From positions 1 through 14,686 of the forward strand of contig JBLMWU010000350.1 in the NCBI GenBank assembly GCA_050257395.1: DNA of 14,686 bases, given 5' to 3'. The notes below the pieces were generated by a model. The model was not told the origin of the DNA. It worked only from the letters and a program-made list of their open reading frames with translations, and made no database searches. Source of the stretch: JAIRTY01 sp050257395 (GTDB lineage: Bacteria; Actinomycetota; Actinomycetes; Streptosporangiales; Streptosporangiaceae). Positions 1 to 5,964 of the stretch are shown here, one piece after another. Both the position numbers and the translations under genes were made by a program. Every line of letters starts with the position of its first letter. Positions within the stretch are counted from its first letter, which is position 1.

Positions 1-295
1 GGTCGGTCCCGCGGATCTGGCGCTCCCGGTGATCGATGAAGTCCTGGTCGTCGTCCGGCCCCAACGGCCGGACGACGGTTTCCGCCTCGTCCTCCGCCGG
101 GCTGCCCGGGTCGCCCCACCGCGCCCGGCCCGCCGGATGCCTGCGGAGGGCGGCCTGCGCGTCGAGCCCCTGCGCGGACAGATGCCGGGGCTGGCGCAGC
201 GCGCGCCCGGCGATCAGCCATGCCAGCGCGGCCCCGGCGATCAGGGCCAGCACCAGCAGAGAGCAGTACACCACCACCGCCACCACGGCCGACAT
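1..295 (-). CDS. Small single-pass membrane protein, C-terminus cut by window edge
   Basis: Starting at the ATG on the minus strand at 295, the frame stays open for 98 codons to the left edge. The protein begins MSAVVAVVVYCSLLVLALIA, a hydrophobic segment through about residue 30. A basic stretch follows (GRALRQPRHL), then an acidic, Asp-rich cytoplasmic-type tail (PLGPDDDQDFIDHRERQIRG). This layout of one N-terminal membrane anchor and a short charged tail is common among small uncharacterised actinobacterial membrane proteins. No catalytic motif is visible and no function is claimed. A TAGGCT -10-like box sits 6 nt before the ATG and no Shine-Dalgarno is evident, so the transcript may be leaderless. 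The start is supported by the immediate onset of the hydrophobic segment. The stop codon lies outside the window. Confidence 0.72.
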   Translation of the reverse strand, partial: MSAVVAVVVYCSLLVLALIAGAALAWLIAGRALRQPRHLSAQGLDAQAALRRHPAGRARWGDPGSPAEDEAETVVRPLGPDDDQDFIDHRERQIRGTD

Positions 296-301
296 GGCCG
301 C

Positions 302-307
302 AGCCTA
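302..307 (-). promoter_or_regulatory. TAGGCT -10 box of the left-edge membrane protein (leaderless)
   Basis: Read on the minus strand this is TAGGCT, fitting the actinobacterial TAnnnT -10 consensus. It lies 6 nt before the ATG at 295, so the transcript would start at or very near the start codon. No convincing -35 box was found. Confidence 0.4.
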
Positions 308-423
308 ACCCGTGACCGGGGCTCTTGCCCAGAATTCGCCTGACTCATGCCGCCTTACCAGGCCTCGCTATCCCAGGTCACAGCCAGTCATGACAGGTTA
401 CGATCGAACCGCATCGACTGAGA

Positions 424-607
424 GTGCCCGGCGATAGGGCGCCGGGCCCCGTTCATGGCGTGCCTCCGGCACGACGTGAGCGGGCCATCCGCGCCCGGAT
501 GGCAAGGCGGAGAAGGAGCCGATAGCGAGCTATCGGCGACGACAAGGCCGCCAGCCGGGATGCGGGGGCACACGAGCCCCGGCAGCCCTATCGCGGGGTG
601 CTGTTAC
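424..607. repeat. Element A: folded multi-hairpin repeat element
   Basis: This fills the gene-free stretch before the metalloprotease gene. An outer stem pairs 431-446 with 578-594: 16 base pairs with only A584 bulged. It encloses three perfect hairpins: 459-464/468-473 with loop TCC, 484-491/496-503 with a 4-nt loop, and 518-525/530-537 with loop CGAG. A related copy, element B, lies at 7721-7845. The left edges match at 13 of 16 positions and the right edges (585-607 against 7823-7845) at 19 of 23. Two pairs change together: T435-A590 becomes C-G in B, and T461-A471 becomes C-G. That pattern indicates selection on pairing. A local hairpin 427-433/440-446 competes with the outer stem. It could be a structured RNA or leader, or a palindromic mobile element like a REP/MITE. 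The family is not recognised. Confidence 0.68.
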
Positions 608-643
608 CTGACAGCCCGACTGGCAACGGCGGGGGTACGACAC

Positions 644-1972
644 ATGCGGCTGCGGCTTCCTGCCCGCTGGTGGCGGCGCGTCCGCCCTGGCGGCACCAGC
701 GCCACGGCCCCGCCTCCCGGGCGGGCCCAGCCGCCGCGGACGGTGCAGCTTCCCGGCTTGAACCGGCCCGGCGGGCCCACCGCCGGGCCGGCCGCCAGCG
801 GGCCCGGCACAGTGCCGGGCAGCGGCAGGCACCGCCGGGCTGCGGCGCCGCGACCGGGGCGGGGCGGGCCGGCCGCAGCTGCGGCGAAGGCGCCCTGGGA
901 CGGGTCGCCCGTGGCCGAGCCGCCCCGGAACCAGGTGCCCGTGGACCAGGCGCGCACCGGGGAGGCGCCCTGGGATGAGGTGCCCGCGGATCAGGTGGGC
1001 ACCGGGGAGGCGCCCTGGGATCAGGCGCCGCGGCCGCCAGCGGCCCAGCAGCCTGAACGCGGCCCGGAGGCCGGGCAAGCCGCCCCCTTCGGCTCCCCGG
1101 TCGCCCCGGAACGGAGCCGGCCCGGGCGGGCCGCCAGCAGTCCTGGCCGGCCCGGCCCCGGGCGTCACCCGCGTGGCACCTCTACCGGTGAGCGGGGCGC
1201 GGCGGCGGGCCGCGGTGGCGCCCGGGCCGCGATCCGGATGGCGCCGGGGGAGAGCGCCGCCCGCGGCGCGGCAAGCGCACCGGACCGGGCTGTGCCTGCC
1301 GCCGCCGCGGCCCGGCCGGCCGGCGCCAGCGCCGGCCGGCTGCCCTGGTACGAGGTGGCCCACGCCCGGCGGCTGGCCGCCGGGCAGCGCGACTGCGGCG
1401 CGCTGGAGCGGATCCTCAGCCGCGAATGGGCGCCGGGGGAGATACCGCCCCCGGAAGTGGTGCGGGCCATCGACCGGCTGGCCGCGCTGCCCGCCGACGT
1501 CCAGGAGCGGCTGGCGGACGGCCTGGACGCGATCCACGTCGGGCCGGGCGGGGTCCCCGACCTGGACCACATGGCCAGGCTGCGCGGCGTGCCGCTGCCG
1601 TCCGGCCGTGCCACCTGGGACTCCTGTGCCGGGGCCTACGGGGACCGGAAGATCATCGTGGGGAGCCGGCCCTCGTCGGCCCCGGACGTCATGTGCCACG
1701 AGGTCGGGCACGCCCTCGACGACATCGACGGCCCCGGGGATGAGTGGCAGTCCGATTCGGCGGAGTTCCGGCTGCTCTATGACCGGTGCCTGCCGCTGCT
1801 GGTGAGTGACTTCCACAAACAGGACGGCGCGCTCGGGCGGCGGGAGTTCTTCGCGGACGCGTTCGCGGCGATCGCCTCCCGGCAGCGCCCCGCGCTGGTG
1901 GACATGCTGGGCGGCCAGACCAGGACCGCACTCGATGTCATGCTGTTCTTCAATGTTCGCTACGGGATCTGA
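644..1972 (+). CDS. Anthrax lethal factor-like (ATLF) zinc metalloprotease with disordered N-terminus
   Basis: This is a 442-residue protein. Residues 1-232 are low-complexity Pro/Ala/Gly/Arg sequence with no hydrophobic signal peptide. They contain three APWD boxes, two of them inside a 15-residue repeat (DQxxTGEAPWD). Residues 233-442 form a compact domain ending in a gluzincin active site: HEVGHALDD with H352, E353 and H356, and downstream EFFADAFA with E401. This matches the HEFGHAVDD and EFFAEAF zinc-binding and catalytic segments of Bacillus anthracis lethal factor, the family name used for related bacterial toxin proteases. Family knowledge predicts a zinc endopeptidase; substrate and export route are unknown. 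The ATG at 644 was chosen because it follows a GGGGG run at normal spacing and avoids element A. An in-frame ATG at 455 would place the folded element inside the coding region. A small gene follows 12 nt later, probably in the same transcript. Confidence 0.82.
   Translation: MRLRLPARWWRRVRPGGTSATAPPPGRAQPPRTVQLPGLNRPGGPTAGPAASGPGTVPGSGRHRRAAAPRPGRGGPAAAAAKAPWDGSPVAEPPRNQVPVDQARTGEAPWDEVPADQVGTGEAPWDQAPRPPAAQQPERGPEAGQAAPFGSPVAPERSRPGRAASSPGRPGPGRHPRGTSTGERGAAAGRGGARAAIRMAPGESAARGAASAPDRAVPAAAAARPAGASAGRLPWYEVAHARRLAAGQRDCGALERILSREWAPGEIPPPEVVRAIDRLAALPADVQERLADGLDAIHVGPGGVPDLDHMARLRGVPLPSGRATWDSCAGAYGDRKIIVGSRPSSAPDVMCHEVGHALDDIDGPGDEWQSDSAEFRLLYDRCLPLLVSDFHKQDGALGRREFFADAFAAIASRQRPALVDMLGGQTRTALDVMLFFNVRYGI
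898..1030 (+). repeat. APWD-box repeat inside the metalloprotease N-terminus
   Basis: In-frame imperfect repeats encode three APWD boxes. Two neighbouring 15-residue units have the form P(V/A)DQxxTGEAPWD(E/Q), a 45-bp period. Their DNA is nearly identical around the shared GGAGGCGCCCTGGGAT segment. They lie in otherwise disordered sequence and may be short linear docking motifs or slipped-strand expansions. Confidence 0.65.
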
Positions 1973-1984
1973 AGTGATCGCGTC

Positions 1985-2263
1985 ATGTTCGTGATAAAGC
2001 TCCCGAACGGGAACCTGCTGGTTCCGGAGTCGGCGCTGGACACACCCGGCGGGGTAATGGGCGACGCCTACGTGGAGATCGGCCCGTCCGACAGCGAGTA
2101 TGCGCGGCTGGCCGCCCACGCCGTGACCGAGGAGGAAATGGCGCAACGGCGGCGCCGGTGGCAGGACGGGGACGAAGCGCTCGGCCGGGAATTCGAGGCC
2201 TTCCGGGCGGCGCACGCGGGCCCGGGGCCAGCCGGCGACGGCGGCGGCACGGGCGGATCCTGA
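1985..2263 (+). CDS. Unrecognised 92-aa protein downstream of the ATLF protease
   Basis: The ATG lies 12 nt after the protease stop codon, so the two genes are very likely co-transcribed. The protein opens with a short strand-like segment (MFVIKLPNGNLLVPESAL), continues with GDAYVEIGPSDSEYARL, then a charged, probably helical region from about residue 48 (TEEEMAQRRRRWQDGDEALG). It ends in a Gly-rich tail. There is no signal peptide and no membrane span. No enzyme motif is seen and the family is not recognised. Position behind a toxin-like protease makes an immunity, chaperone or adaptor role possible, but that rests on context alone. Only a weak GAAG-type Shine-Dalgarno precedes it, so translational coupling to the upstream gene is plausible. 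Confidence 0.65.
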   Translation: MFVIKLPNGNLLVPESALDTPGGVMGDAYVEIGPSDSEYARLAAHAVTEEEMAQRRRRWQDGDEALGREFEAFRAAHAGPGPAGDGGGTGGS

Positions 2264-2282
2264 ACAGCGGGTCAGCGGGATA

Positions 2283-2310
2283 GCGGGCGGGGGGCTGCGC
2301 AGCGGCCCGC
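2283..2310. terminator. Hairpin between convergent genes
   Basis: GCGGGC at 2283-2288 pairs with GCCCGC at 2305-2310, enclosing the self-complementary GCTGCGCAGC. It lies between the stop of the small plus-strand gene at 2263 and the stop of the convergent bldC-like gene at 2341, so it could end transcription from both sides. No U-tract is present, as is usual in actinomycetes. Confidence 0.4.
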
Positions 2311-2340
2311 CAGCGGGCGGCCGGATCGCGCAGCGGCAGG

Positions 2341-2547
2341 TCAGATCGCGGACTGACCGTCGGGAGACTGTGCTTCCCCGCGGAGCAGGGCGCGGACTTC
2401 GGATTCGCGGAACCGGCGATGCCCCCCGGGCGTGCGGATGCTGCTGATGCGGCCGGACGCTGCCCAGCGGGTGACCGTCTTCGGGTCCACCCGGAAAAGG
2501 GCCGCGACCTCGCCTGGAGTCAGGAGGCGCTCGCTGCTGGAGTCCAC
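2341..2547 (-). CDS. BldC-like MerR-type helix-turn-helix DNA-binding protein
   Basis: A 68-residue protein that is almost entirely one winged helix-turn-helix domain. Residues 8-56 read LLTPGEVAALFRVDPKTVTRWAASGRISSIRTPGGHRRFRESEV with BldC's diagnostic VDPKTVTRWA and T.GGHRR(F/Y)RE segments. BldC is a small DNA-binding developmental regulator in Streptomyces that binds head-to-tail on AT-rich direct repeats and controls timing of differentiation. The homology is clear; whether this is the BldC orthologue or one of the paralogues common in actinomycetes cannot be told here, so no symbol is given. The GTG at 2547 is chosen because a good Shine-Dalgarno (AAGGGG) lies a few nt upstream. It is divergent from the dehydratase gene and shares a relatively AT-rich 154-bp region with it. 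Confidence 0.88.
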   Translation of the reverse strand: MDSSSERLLTPGEVAALFRVDPKTVTRWAASGRISSIRTPGGHRRFRESEVRALLRGEAQSPDGQSAI

Positions 2548-2701
2548 GTTTCACCCCTTCTGGTCTCCGATGAGGAGCCTGTCCCCAGTGTTACGACAAT
2601 CACACGTTTTATTCATCGATTCCCGAAAATATTGCCCTACAAGTATGTGCGGCAATGACATCTGCGGCCAGCGTGCCGCGCGGCGGCCGTAGGGTGGGCT
2701 G
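2548..2701. promoter_or_regulatory. AT-rich divergent promoter region, bldC-like gene / dehydratase
   Basis: This 154-bp intergenic stretch contains the most AT-rich patch in the window (about 2598-2632, including GTTTTATTCATCG and GAAAATATT). It must hold the promoter of the minus-strand bldC-like gene and at least part of that of the plus-strand dehydratase. A perfect 6-bp inverted repeat, ATTGCC (2631-2636) and GGCAAT (2651-2656), could be an operator. AT-rich DNA is the known preference of BldC, so autoregulation is possible but not shown. Confidence 0.45.
2690..2695 (+). promoter_or_regulatory. TAGGGT -10 box of the dehydratase gene (leaderless)
   Basis: TAGGGT fits TAnnnT and lies 6 nt before the GTG start at 2702, the same geometry as the TAGGCT box at the left edge of the window. 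This suggests a leaderless transcript. The GGGTGGG overlapping it could instead act as a weak ribosome binding site. Confidence 0.38.
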
Positions 2702-3835
2702 GTGCTCCCCCTGGTCACGCTCGCGGACATCCAGCAGGCCGCGGCCCGGCAGCGGGGGGTGCTCACCCCCACCCCGCTGCTCCCGTTCCCGTTCGCGGAC
2801 CCGCCGCTGCTGCTCAAGCCCGAGTCGCTGCAGCCCACCGGCTCGTTCAAGGTGCGCGGCGCCTACGCCGCGATCAGCGCCCTGCCGGCCGCGGCCCGGC
2901 AGCGGGGCGTGGTCGCGCATTCGAGCGGGAACCACGCCCAGGCCGTGGCCTGGGCAGCCGGGCTGCTCGGCGTCCGGGCGGTGGTGGTGATCCCGGAGAA
3001 CGCACCCGCGGTCAAGGCCGACGCCACCCGGCGGCTGGGCGCGCAGGTCGTGCGCTGCCAGCCCGGCATGGCCGCCCGGGAGGCGGCGGTCCGCGAACTC
3101 GTCAGCGAGCACGGCTACACGCTCATCCCGCCGTTCGACGACCCGCAGGTGATCGCCGGGCAGGGCACGGCCGGGCTGGAGATCGCCGCTGACCGGCCAG
3201 ACACCGACCTGGTCGTTGTGCCGGTCAGCGGCGGCGGGCTGATCTCCGGCGTCGCCACCGCGGTGCGGGCGCTCTGCCCGCGGGCCGCGGTGATCGGCGT
3301 GGAGCCGGAACTCGCGGCGGACGCGCGGGAGTCGCTGCGCCGGGGCGAGCAGGTCGGCTGGCCCGCCGAGGCCGTCCAGCGGACCATCGCGGACGCCCTC
3401 CGGGTGGAGCGGGTGGGCGAGCTGACCCTGCGCCACATGCTCCGCTACGTGGACGGCATCGTCACCGTGACCGACGGCGAGCTGCGGGAGGCCGTGCGCC
3501 GGCTGGCGACGCAGGCGCGGCTGGTGGCTGAGCCGGGCGGGGCCGCCGCGGTGGCGGCGTGCCTGCTGCGTCCCGCCAGCCTGCCGGCCGCCCGGACCCG
3601 GGTGGCGGTCCTGTCCGGCGGCAACATCGACCCGGCAGCCCTGGCGGCGATCCTCACACCCGGGCCCGGCCAGGATTGCGGGGCTCCGGGCGGCCGGCCG
3701 GGACCGGCTGGCCGGGAAGACACGGGAGCTCGGCCGGGACCGGCTGGCCCGGAAGGCACGGGCGGCCGGCCAGGGCCGGCTGGCCGGGAAGATGCTGCCG
3801 GGCAGCCGTCCCGGCCAGGCCGTCCGGTGCCATAG
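2702..3835 (+). CDS. Threonine/serine dehydratase-like PLP enzyme (fold type II) with repetitive C-terminal tail
   Basis: A 377-residue protein with hallmarks of the threonine dehydratase/serine racemase family. The PLP lysine is K50 in PTGSFKVRGA. SSGNHAQ (74-80) contacts the substrate carboxylate. VSGGGLISG is the glycine-rich phosphate-binding loop, and LSGGNID lies near the end of the catalytic domain at about residue 310. Such enzymes use PLP to deaminate L-threonine or L-serine to 2-oxobutyrate or pyruvate plus ammonia; some racemise serine or act on hydroxyaspartate. No ACT regulatory domain is present, so a catabolic, isoleucine-insensitive form is more likely than biosynthetic IlvA. 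The last roughly 55 residues are not part of the fold: three 12-residue repeats of RPGPAG(R/P)E type followed by a Pro-rich end. The GTG start at 2702 follows a TAGGGT box by 6 nt. The next gene begins 12 nt after the stop. Confidence 0.88.
   Translation: MLPLVTLADIQQAAARQRGVLTPTPLLPFPFADPPLLLKPESLQPTGSFKVRGAYAAISALPAAARQRGVVAHSSGNHAQAVAWAAGLLGVRAVVVIPENAPAVKADATRRLGAQVVRCQPGMAAREAAVRELVSEHGYTLIPPFDDPQVIAGQGTAGLEIAADRPDTDLVVVPVSGGGLISGVATAVRALCPRAAVIGVEPELAADARESLRRGEQVGWPAEAVQRTIADALRVERVGELTLRHMLRYVDGIVTVTDGELREAVRRLATQARLVAEPGGAAAVAACLLRPASLPAARTRVAVLSGGNIDPAALAAILTPGPGQDCGAPGGRPGPAGREDTGARPGPAGPEGTGGRPGPAGREDAAGQPSRPGRPVP
3695..3802 (+). repeat. 36-bp x3 in-frame repeat in the dehydratase tail
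   Basis: Three consecutive 36-bp units encode RPGPAGREDTGA, RPGPAGPEGTGG and RPGPAGREDAAG. They lie after the conserved catalytic domain and make a disordered tail unlike most family members, which end near residue 320. Confidence 0.7.
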
Positions 3836-3838
3836 GCT
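3833..3838 (+). promoter_or_regulatory. TAGGCT -10 box overlapping the dehydratase stop codon
   Basis: The TAG stop of the dehydratase (3833-3835) is also the start of TAGGCT, 9 nt upstream of the DUF4229 ATG at 3848. The match to the box at 302-307 suggests a near-leaderless promoter of its own for the small membrane protein, possibly in addition to read-through. Confidence 0.33.
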
Positions 3839-3847
3839 GGCGGCGTT

Positions 3848-4105
3848 ATGCGTGCCACCGCGTTCTACACGGTCTCCCGGATCCTGCTGTTCGTCGTCGC
3901 GCTGCTGCTGCTCTACCTGGCGGGAGCCCGCGGGCTGCTGCTGGTCGGGCTGGCCCTGCTGGCCAGCGGGATCGTGAGCTATGTCGTGCTGTCGCGGCAG
4001 CGGGAGGCCATGGCCGGGTCGCTGGCGGCCCGGCTGCGCTCGCTGCGCACCCGCATCGACGAAGGCGCCCGGGCAGAAGACGACCCGGCCCGCCCGCCCG
4101 GGTGA
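3848..4105 (+). CDS. DUF4229-family small membrane protein
   Basis: An 85-residue protein starting MRATAFYTVSRILLFVVALL. Two hydrophobic segments, about residues 8-27 and 29-49, are separated by a short GARG turn. A basic, probably cytoplasmic helix follows (RQREAMAGSLAARLRSLRTR), then an acidic and Pro-rich tail. The start, the two-span hairpin and the SYVVLSRQREAM segment fit the actinobacterial DUF4229 family, whose function is unknown. The gene lies 12 nt after the dehydratase stop and may be co-transcribed with it or driven by the TAGGCT box at 3833. The end of the gene runs into a tandemly repeated 15-bp segment that forms part of the downstream terminator. Confidence 0.8.
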   Translation: MRATAFYTVSRILLFVVALLLLYLAGARGLLLVGLALLASGIVSYVVLSRQREAMAGSLAARLRSLRTRIDEGARAEDDPARPPG

Positions 4106-4144
4106 CCGCCGCCCGGGTGACCGCCGTCTAGCGGCGTCCCGGGC
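4096..4144. terminator. Bidirectional hairpin terminator with 15-bp tandem repeat
   Basis: GCCCGGG at 4111-4117 pairs with CCCGGGC at 4138-4144. Inside it CGCCG at 4122-4126 pairs with CGGCG at 4132-4136 around a 5-nt loop. It sits between two convergent genes, reaching the stop codon of the minus-strand one, so it can serve both. A perfect 15-bp direct repeat (4096-4110 and 4111-4125) duplicates the left arm and overlaps the DUF4229 stop. Confidence 0.6.
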
Positions 4145-5776
4145 TCAGCCGCTGCCCTGGGTGACGGGCAGCCAGCCGCCGCTCGTCAGCAGACCGAGCA
4201 GCGCGTCCAGCGCCTCCTGCCGGGTCATGGTGGACGTGTCGACCACCAGGTCCGCGTCCCGCGGCTCCTCATAGGGGTCCGAGACGCCGGTGAAGTGGTC
4301 GATGAGGCCGGCCCGTGCCTTCGCGTACAGGCCCTTGCGGTCCCGGGCCTCGCACACCTCCACCGGGGTGGCGACGTGGACCAGCAGGAAGTCGCCGGCA
4401 TGCTGGACCATGCCGCGGACCTGGGCGCGCGCCGCGGCGTAGGGGGCGATCGGGCAGCAGATGGCGATCCCGCCGTGCCGCGCCACCTCGGCGGCGACAA
4501 AGCCGATCCGGGCGATGTTGAGGTCCCGGTCGGCGCGGGAGAACGTCAGGCCCGCGGACAGCAGCTGCCGGACCAGATCGCCATCCAGCAGCGACACGGT
4601 CCGGTCCCCCCGCTCCAGCAGCGCGTCCCGCAGCGCCCGGGCGAGGGTGGACTTGCCCGAGCCGGACAGCCCGGTCAGGAAGACGACGAGGCCGCGCTCG
4701 CTGCGCGGCGGCCGGGCCCGCCGGAGCTCAGCGGCCACGGCGGGCGGGGTGAACCAGGCGGGCACCTCGCCGCCGCGTTCCAGCAGGTCCTCGAGCTCAC
4801 CGGCGGCGAGGTCCTCGCATTCGGTGCCGGGCTCGATCAGCGCCAGCGGGCGCCACACCTCGGCTGTCCGGTCGTAGGCCCAGTCGCCCGCGCTGAGCAC
4901 CGGGACGGCGGTGTGGGTGGGGGCGGCAGGGGCGCCGGGCGCGCCGGCGGGCTCGTCGTAGTACAGGTGCGTCGCCCCGTACGCGTGGGCCACCTGGGCC
5001 CGGATGGCAAGCTCCCGGTCGGCCGGGGCGGCGCGCGCGGCCAGCGGCACCGGCACCACCACGGTGCCGGGCGGCAGGTGGCGGGCGGCGGCGCGGACGC
5101 TCCGGACCAGTGCCTCCGGCCGGATCACCACTTCGGCGGGCCCGGCGACCAGCGGCAGCAGCAGCAGCCGCGCCTTGAGCTGCCCGGCCAGGTGGCGCAG
5201 CTGGCCGATCTGCCGGCTGTGCAGGGGCCGGCGGGTCGCGAAGGCGAGCACCGGGCCGCCCGCGAACTCCGCCCGCAGCTCGGCGGGGAGCCGGCGCAGC
5301 TCCCGGAATGGGCCGTGCTCCGGCTCGCGGGTTGCGGTGACCCGCCCGGCCAGCCGCACCGGGCCGTCCGTGGCCGTGTCCGGGCGGGCGTGACGGCCGG
5401 CGGTCCCGCTCGCCCCGTCCGGCCCGCCCGCCCCGTCCGGCCCGGCCGGGGCCCGCCCGGCGATGTCCAGCACTGCCAGCGGTGTGCCCTCCGGGTCGAG
5501 CAGGGCCAGCCGGCGGGCGTCTGCCGGGACGGCGCTGCCCGGCACGTCCAGCACCACCGGGACCGGCCACGGCGTGCCGTCGTCCAGCAGGCCCAGGTCG
5601 GTCACCCGCTGCGCCTCGGCCGCGCTCAGGAAGCCGCCCAGCGGCGCGAAAGCACCGGTCAGCAGCAGTTCCAGGTCCCCGAGCTGCGCCTCGTCGAGCG
5701 TCCAGGACGGCAGGCCCGCGATATCCGGGGCCACCCCCGCCGTGGCCTCAGCGGTCACGTCCACCTCCGTCTGCAC
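4145..5776 (-). CDS. Sulfurylase-like/APS kinase fusion, sulfurylase half degenerate
   Basis: A 543-residue two-domain protein. Residues 362-535 are an adenylylsulfate (APS) kinase, which phosphorylates APS to PAPS with ATP in sulfate activation. The P-loop GLSGSGKS is at 369-376 (K375), followed by LLDGDLVR, GLTFSRADRDLNIARI, CCPIAPY and DPYEEP. Residues about 20-350 resemble ATP sulfurylase: GAFAPLGGFL, then VLAFATRRPLHSRQ at 177-189. The nucleotide-binding QTRNPxHRxH signature is changed there to ATRRPLHSRQ. The later THFIVGRDHAG-type segment is replaced by ATHLYYDEPAGAP (268-280), so the catalytic Gln, Asn, second His and GRD Arg are missing. A Gly/Pro/Asp-rich insert lies at 107-138. I infer a working kinase on a non-catalytic sulfurylase scaffold. 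Start: GTG 5776 is the longest, but GTG 5758, with GGAGG 5 nt upstream, has the better ribosome binding site. Confidence 0.85.
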   Translation of the reverse strand: MQTEVDVTAEATAGVAPDIAGLPSWTLDEAQLGDLELLLTGAFAPLGGFLSAAEAQRVTDLGLLDDGTPWPVPVVLDVPGSAVPADARRLALLDPEGTPLAVLDIAGRAPAGPDGAGGPDGASGTAGRHARPDTATDGPVRLAGRVTATREPEHGPFRELRRLPAELRAEFAGGPVLAFATRRPLHSRQIGQLRHLAGQLKARLLLLPLVAGPAEVVIRPEALVRSVRAAARHLPPGTVVVPVPLAARAAPADRELAIRAQVAHAYGATHLYYDEPAGAPGAPAAPTHTAVPVLSAGDWAYDRTAEVWRPLALIEPGTECEDLAAGELEDLLERGGEVPAWFTPPAVAAELRRARPPRSERGLVVFLTGLSGSGKSTLARALRDALLERGDRTVSLLDGDLVRQLLSAGLTFSRADRDLNIARIGFVAAEVARHGGIAICCPIAPYAAARAQVRGMVQHAGDFLLVHVATPVEVCEARDRKGLYAKARAGLIDHFTGVSDPYEEPRDADLVVDTSTMTRQEALDALLGLLTSGGWLPVTQGSG

Positions 5777-5964
5777 GGCGCCGGTCCGGGCGCCTCTTCC
5801 CAGGACCCCGCCTGCGTGTTGCGTCAGGCCCCGTCGCGGTGGCCCGCCGGATGCACCAGCATCAGCGCGCTACCAAGATAACGTCCGGCGCTGACCTTCA
5901 GGCCAGCGGTTGAAGGCGACCGCGGCGTGTCGTTCCCGGAATGTCAGGCATCGCCAGTAGCGTC
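5777..5964. other. Leader and promoter region of the APS kinase gene, no gene seen
   Basis: No coding frame here looks real. On the minus strand a TATCTT sequence at about 5877-5882 is a possible -10 box for the APS kinase gene. GCTGGCC and GGTCAGC around a TGAA loop (5890-5907) form a 7-bp hairpin with one G-U pair when read on the minus strand. That hairpin could also be a decayed left end of the neighbouring IS605-like remnant. Confidence 0.3.

Noticed and set aside
455..643. N-terminal extension of the metalloprotease to the ATG at 455.
   Set aside because: The added codons would read straight through the stem-loop element A, whose changes relative to element B follow base pairing rather than codons. 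The ATG at 644 has its own upstream G-rich ribosome binding site.
530..2554. A 674-residue open frame on the minus strand opposite the protease and small gene.
   Set aside because: It is an effect of high GC content. The plus-strand frame shows a recognisable zinc-protease domain, while the minus frame is Arg/Pro/Gly-rich without any domain and also overlaps the bldC-like gene.
4295..5881. A 528-residue open frame on the plus strand.
   Set aside because: It is antisense to the APS kinase fusion and has only low-complexity Gly/Arg/Gln sequence.
5777..5960. A sulfate- or SAM-responsive riboswitch before the APS kinase gene.
   Set aside because: Only a single short hairpin (5890-5907) is visible. 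Nothing resembles the conserved cores of SAM or related riboswitches.
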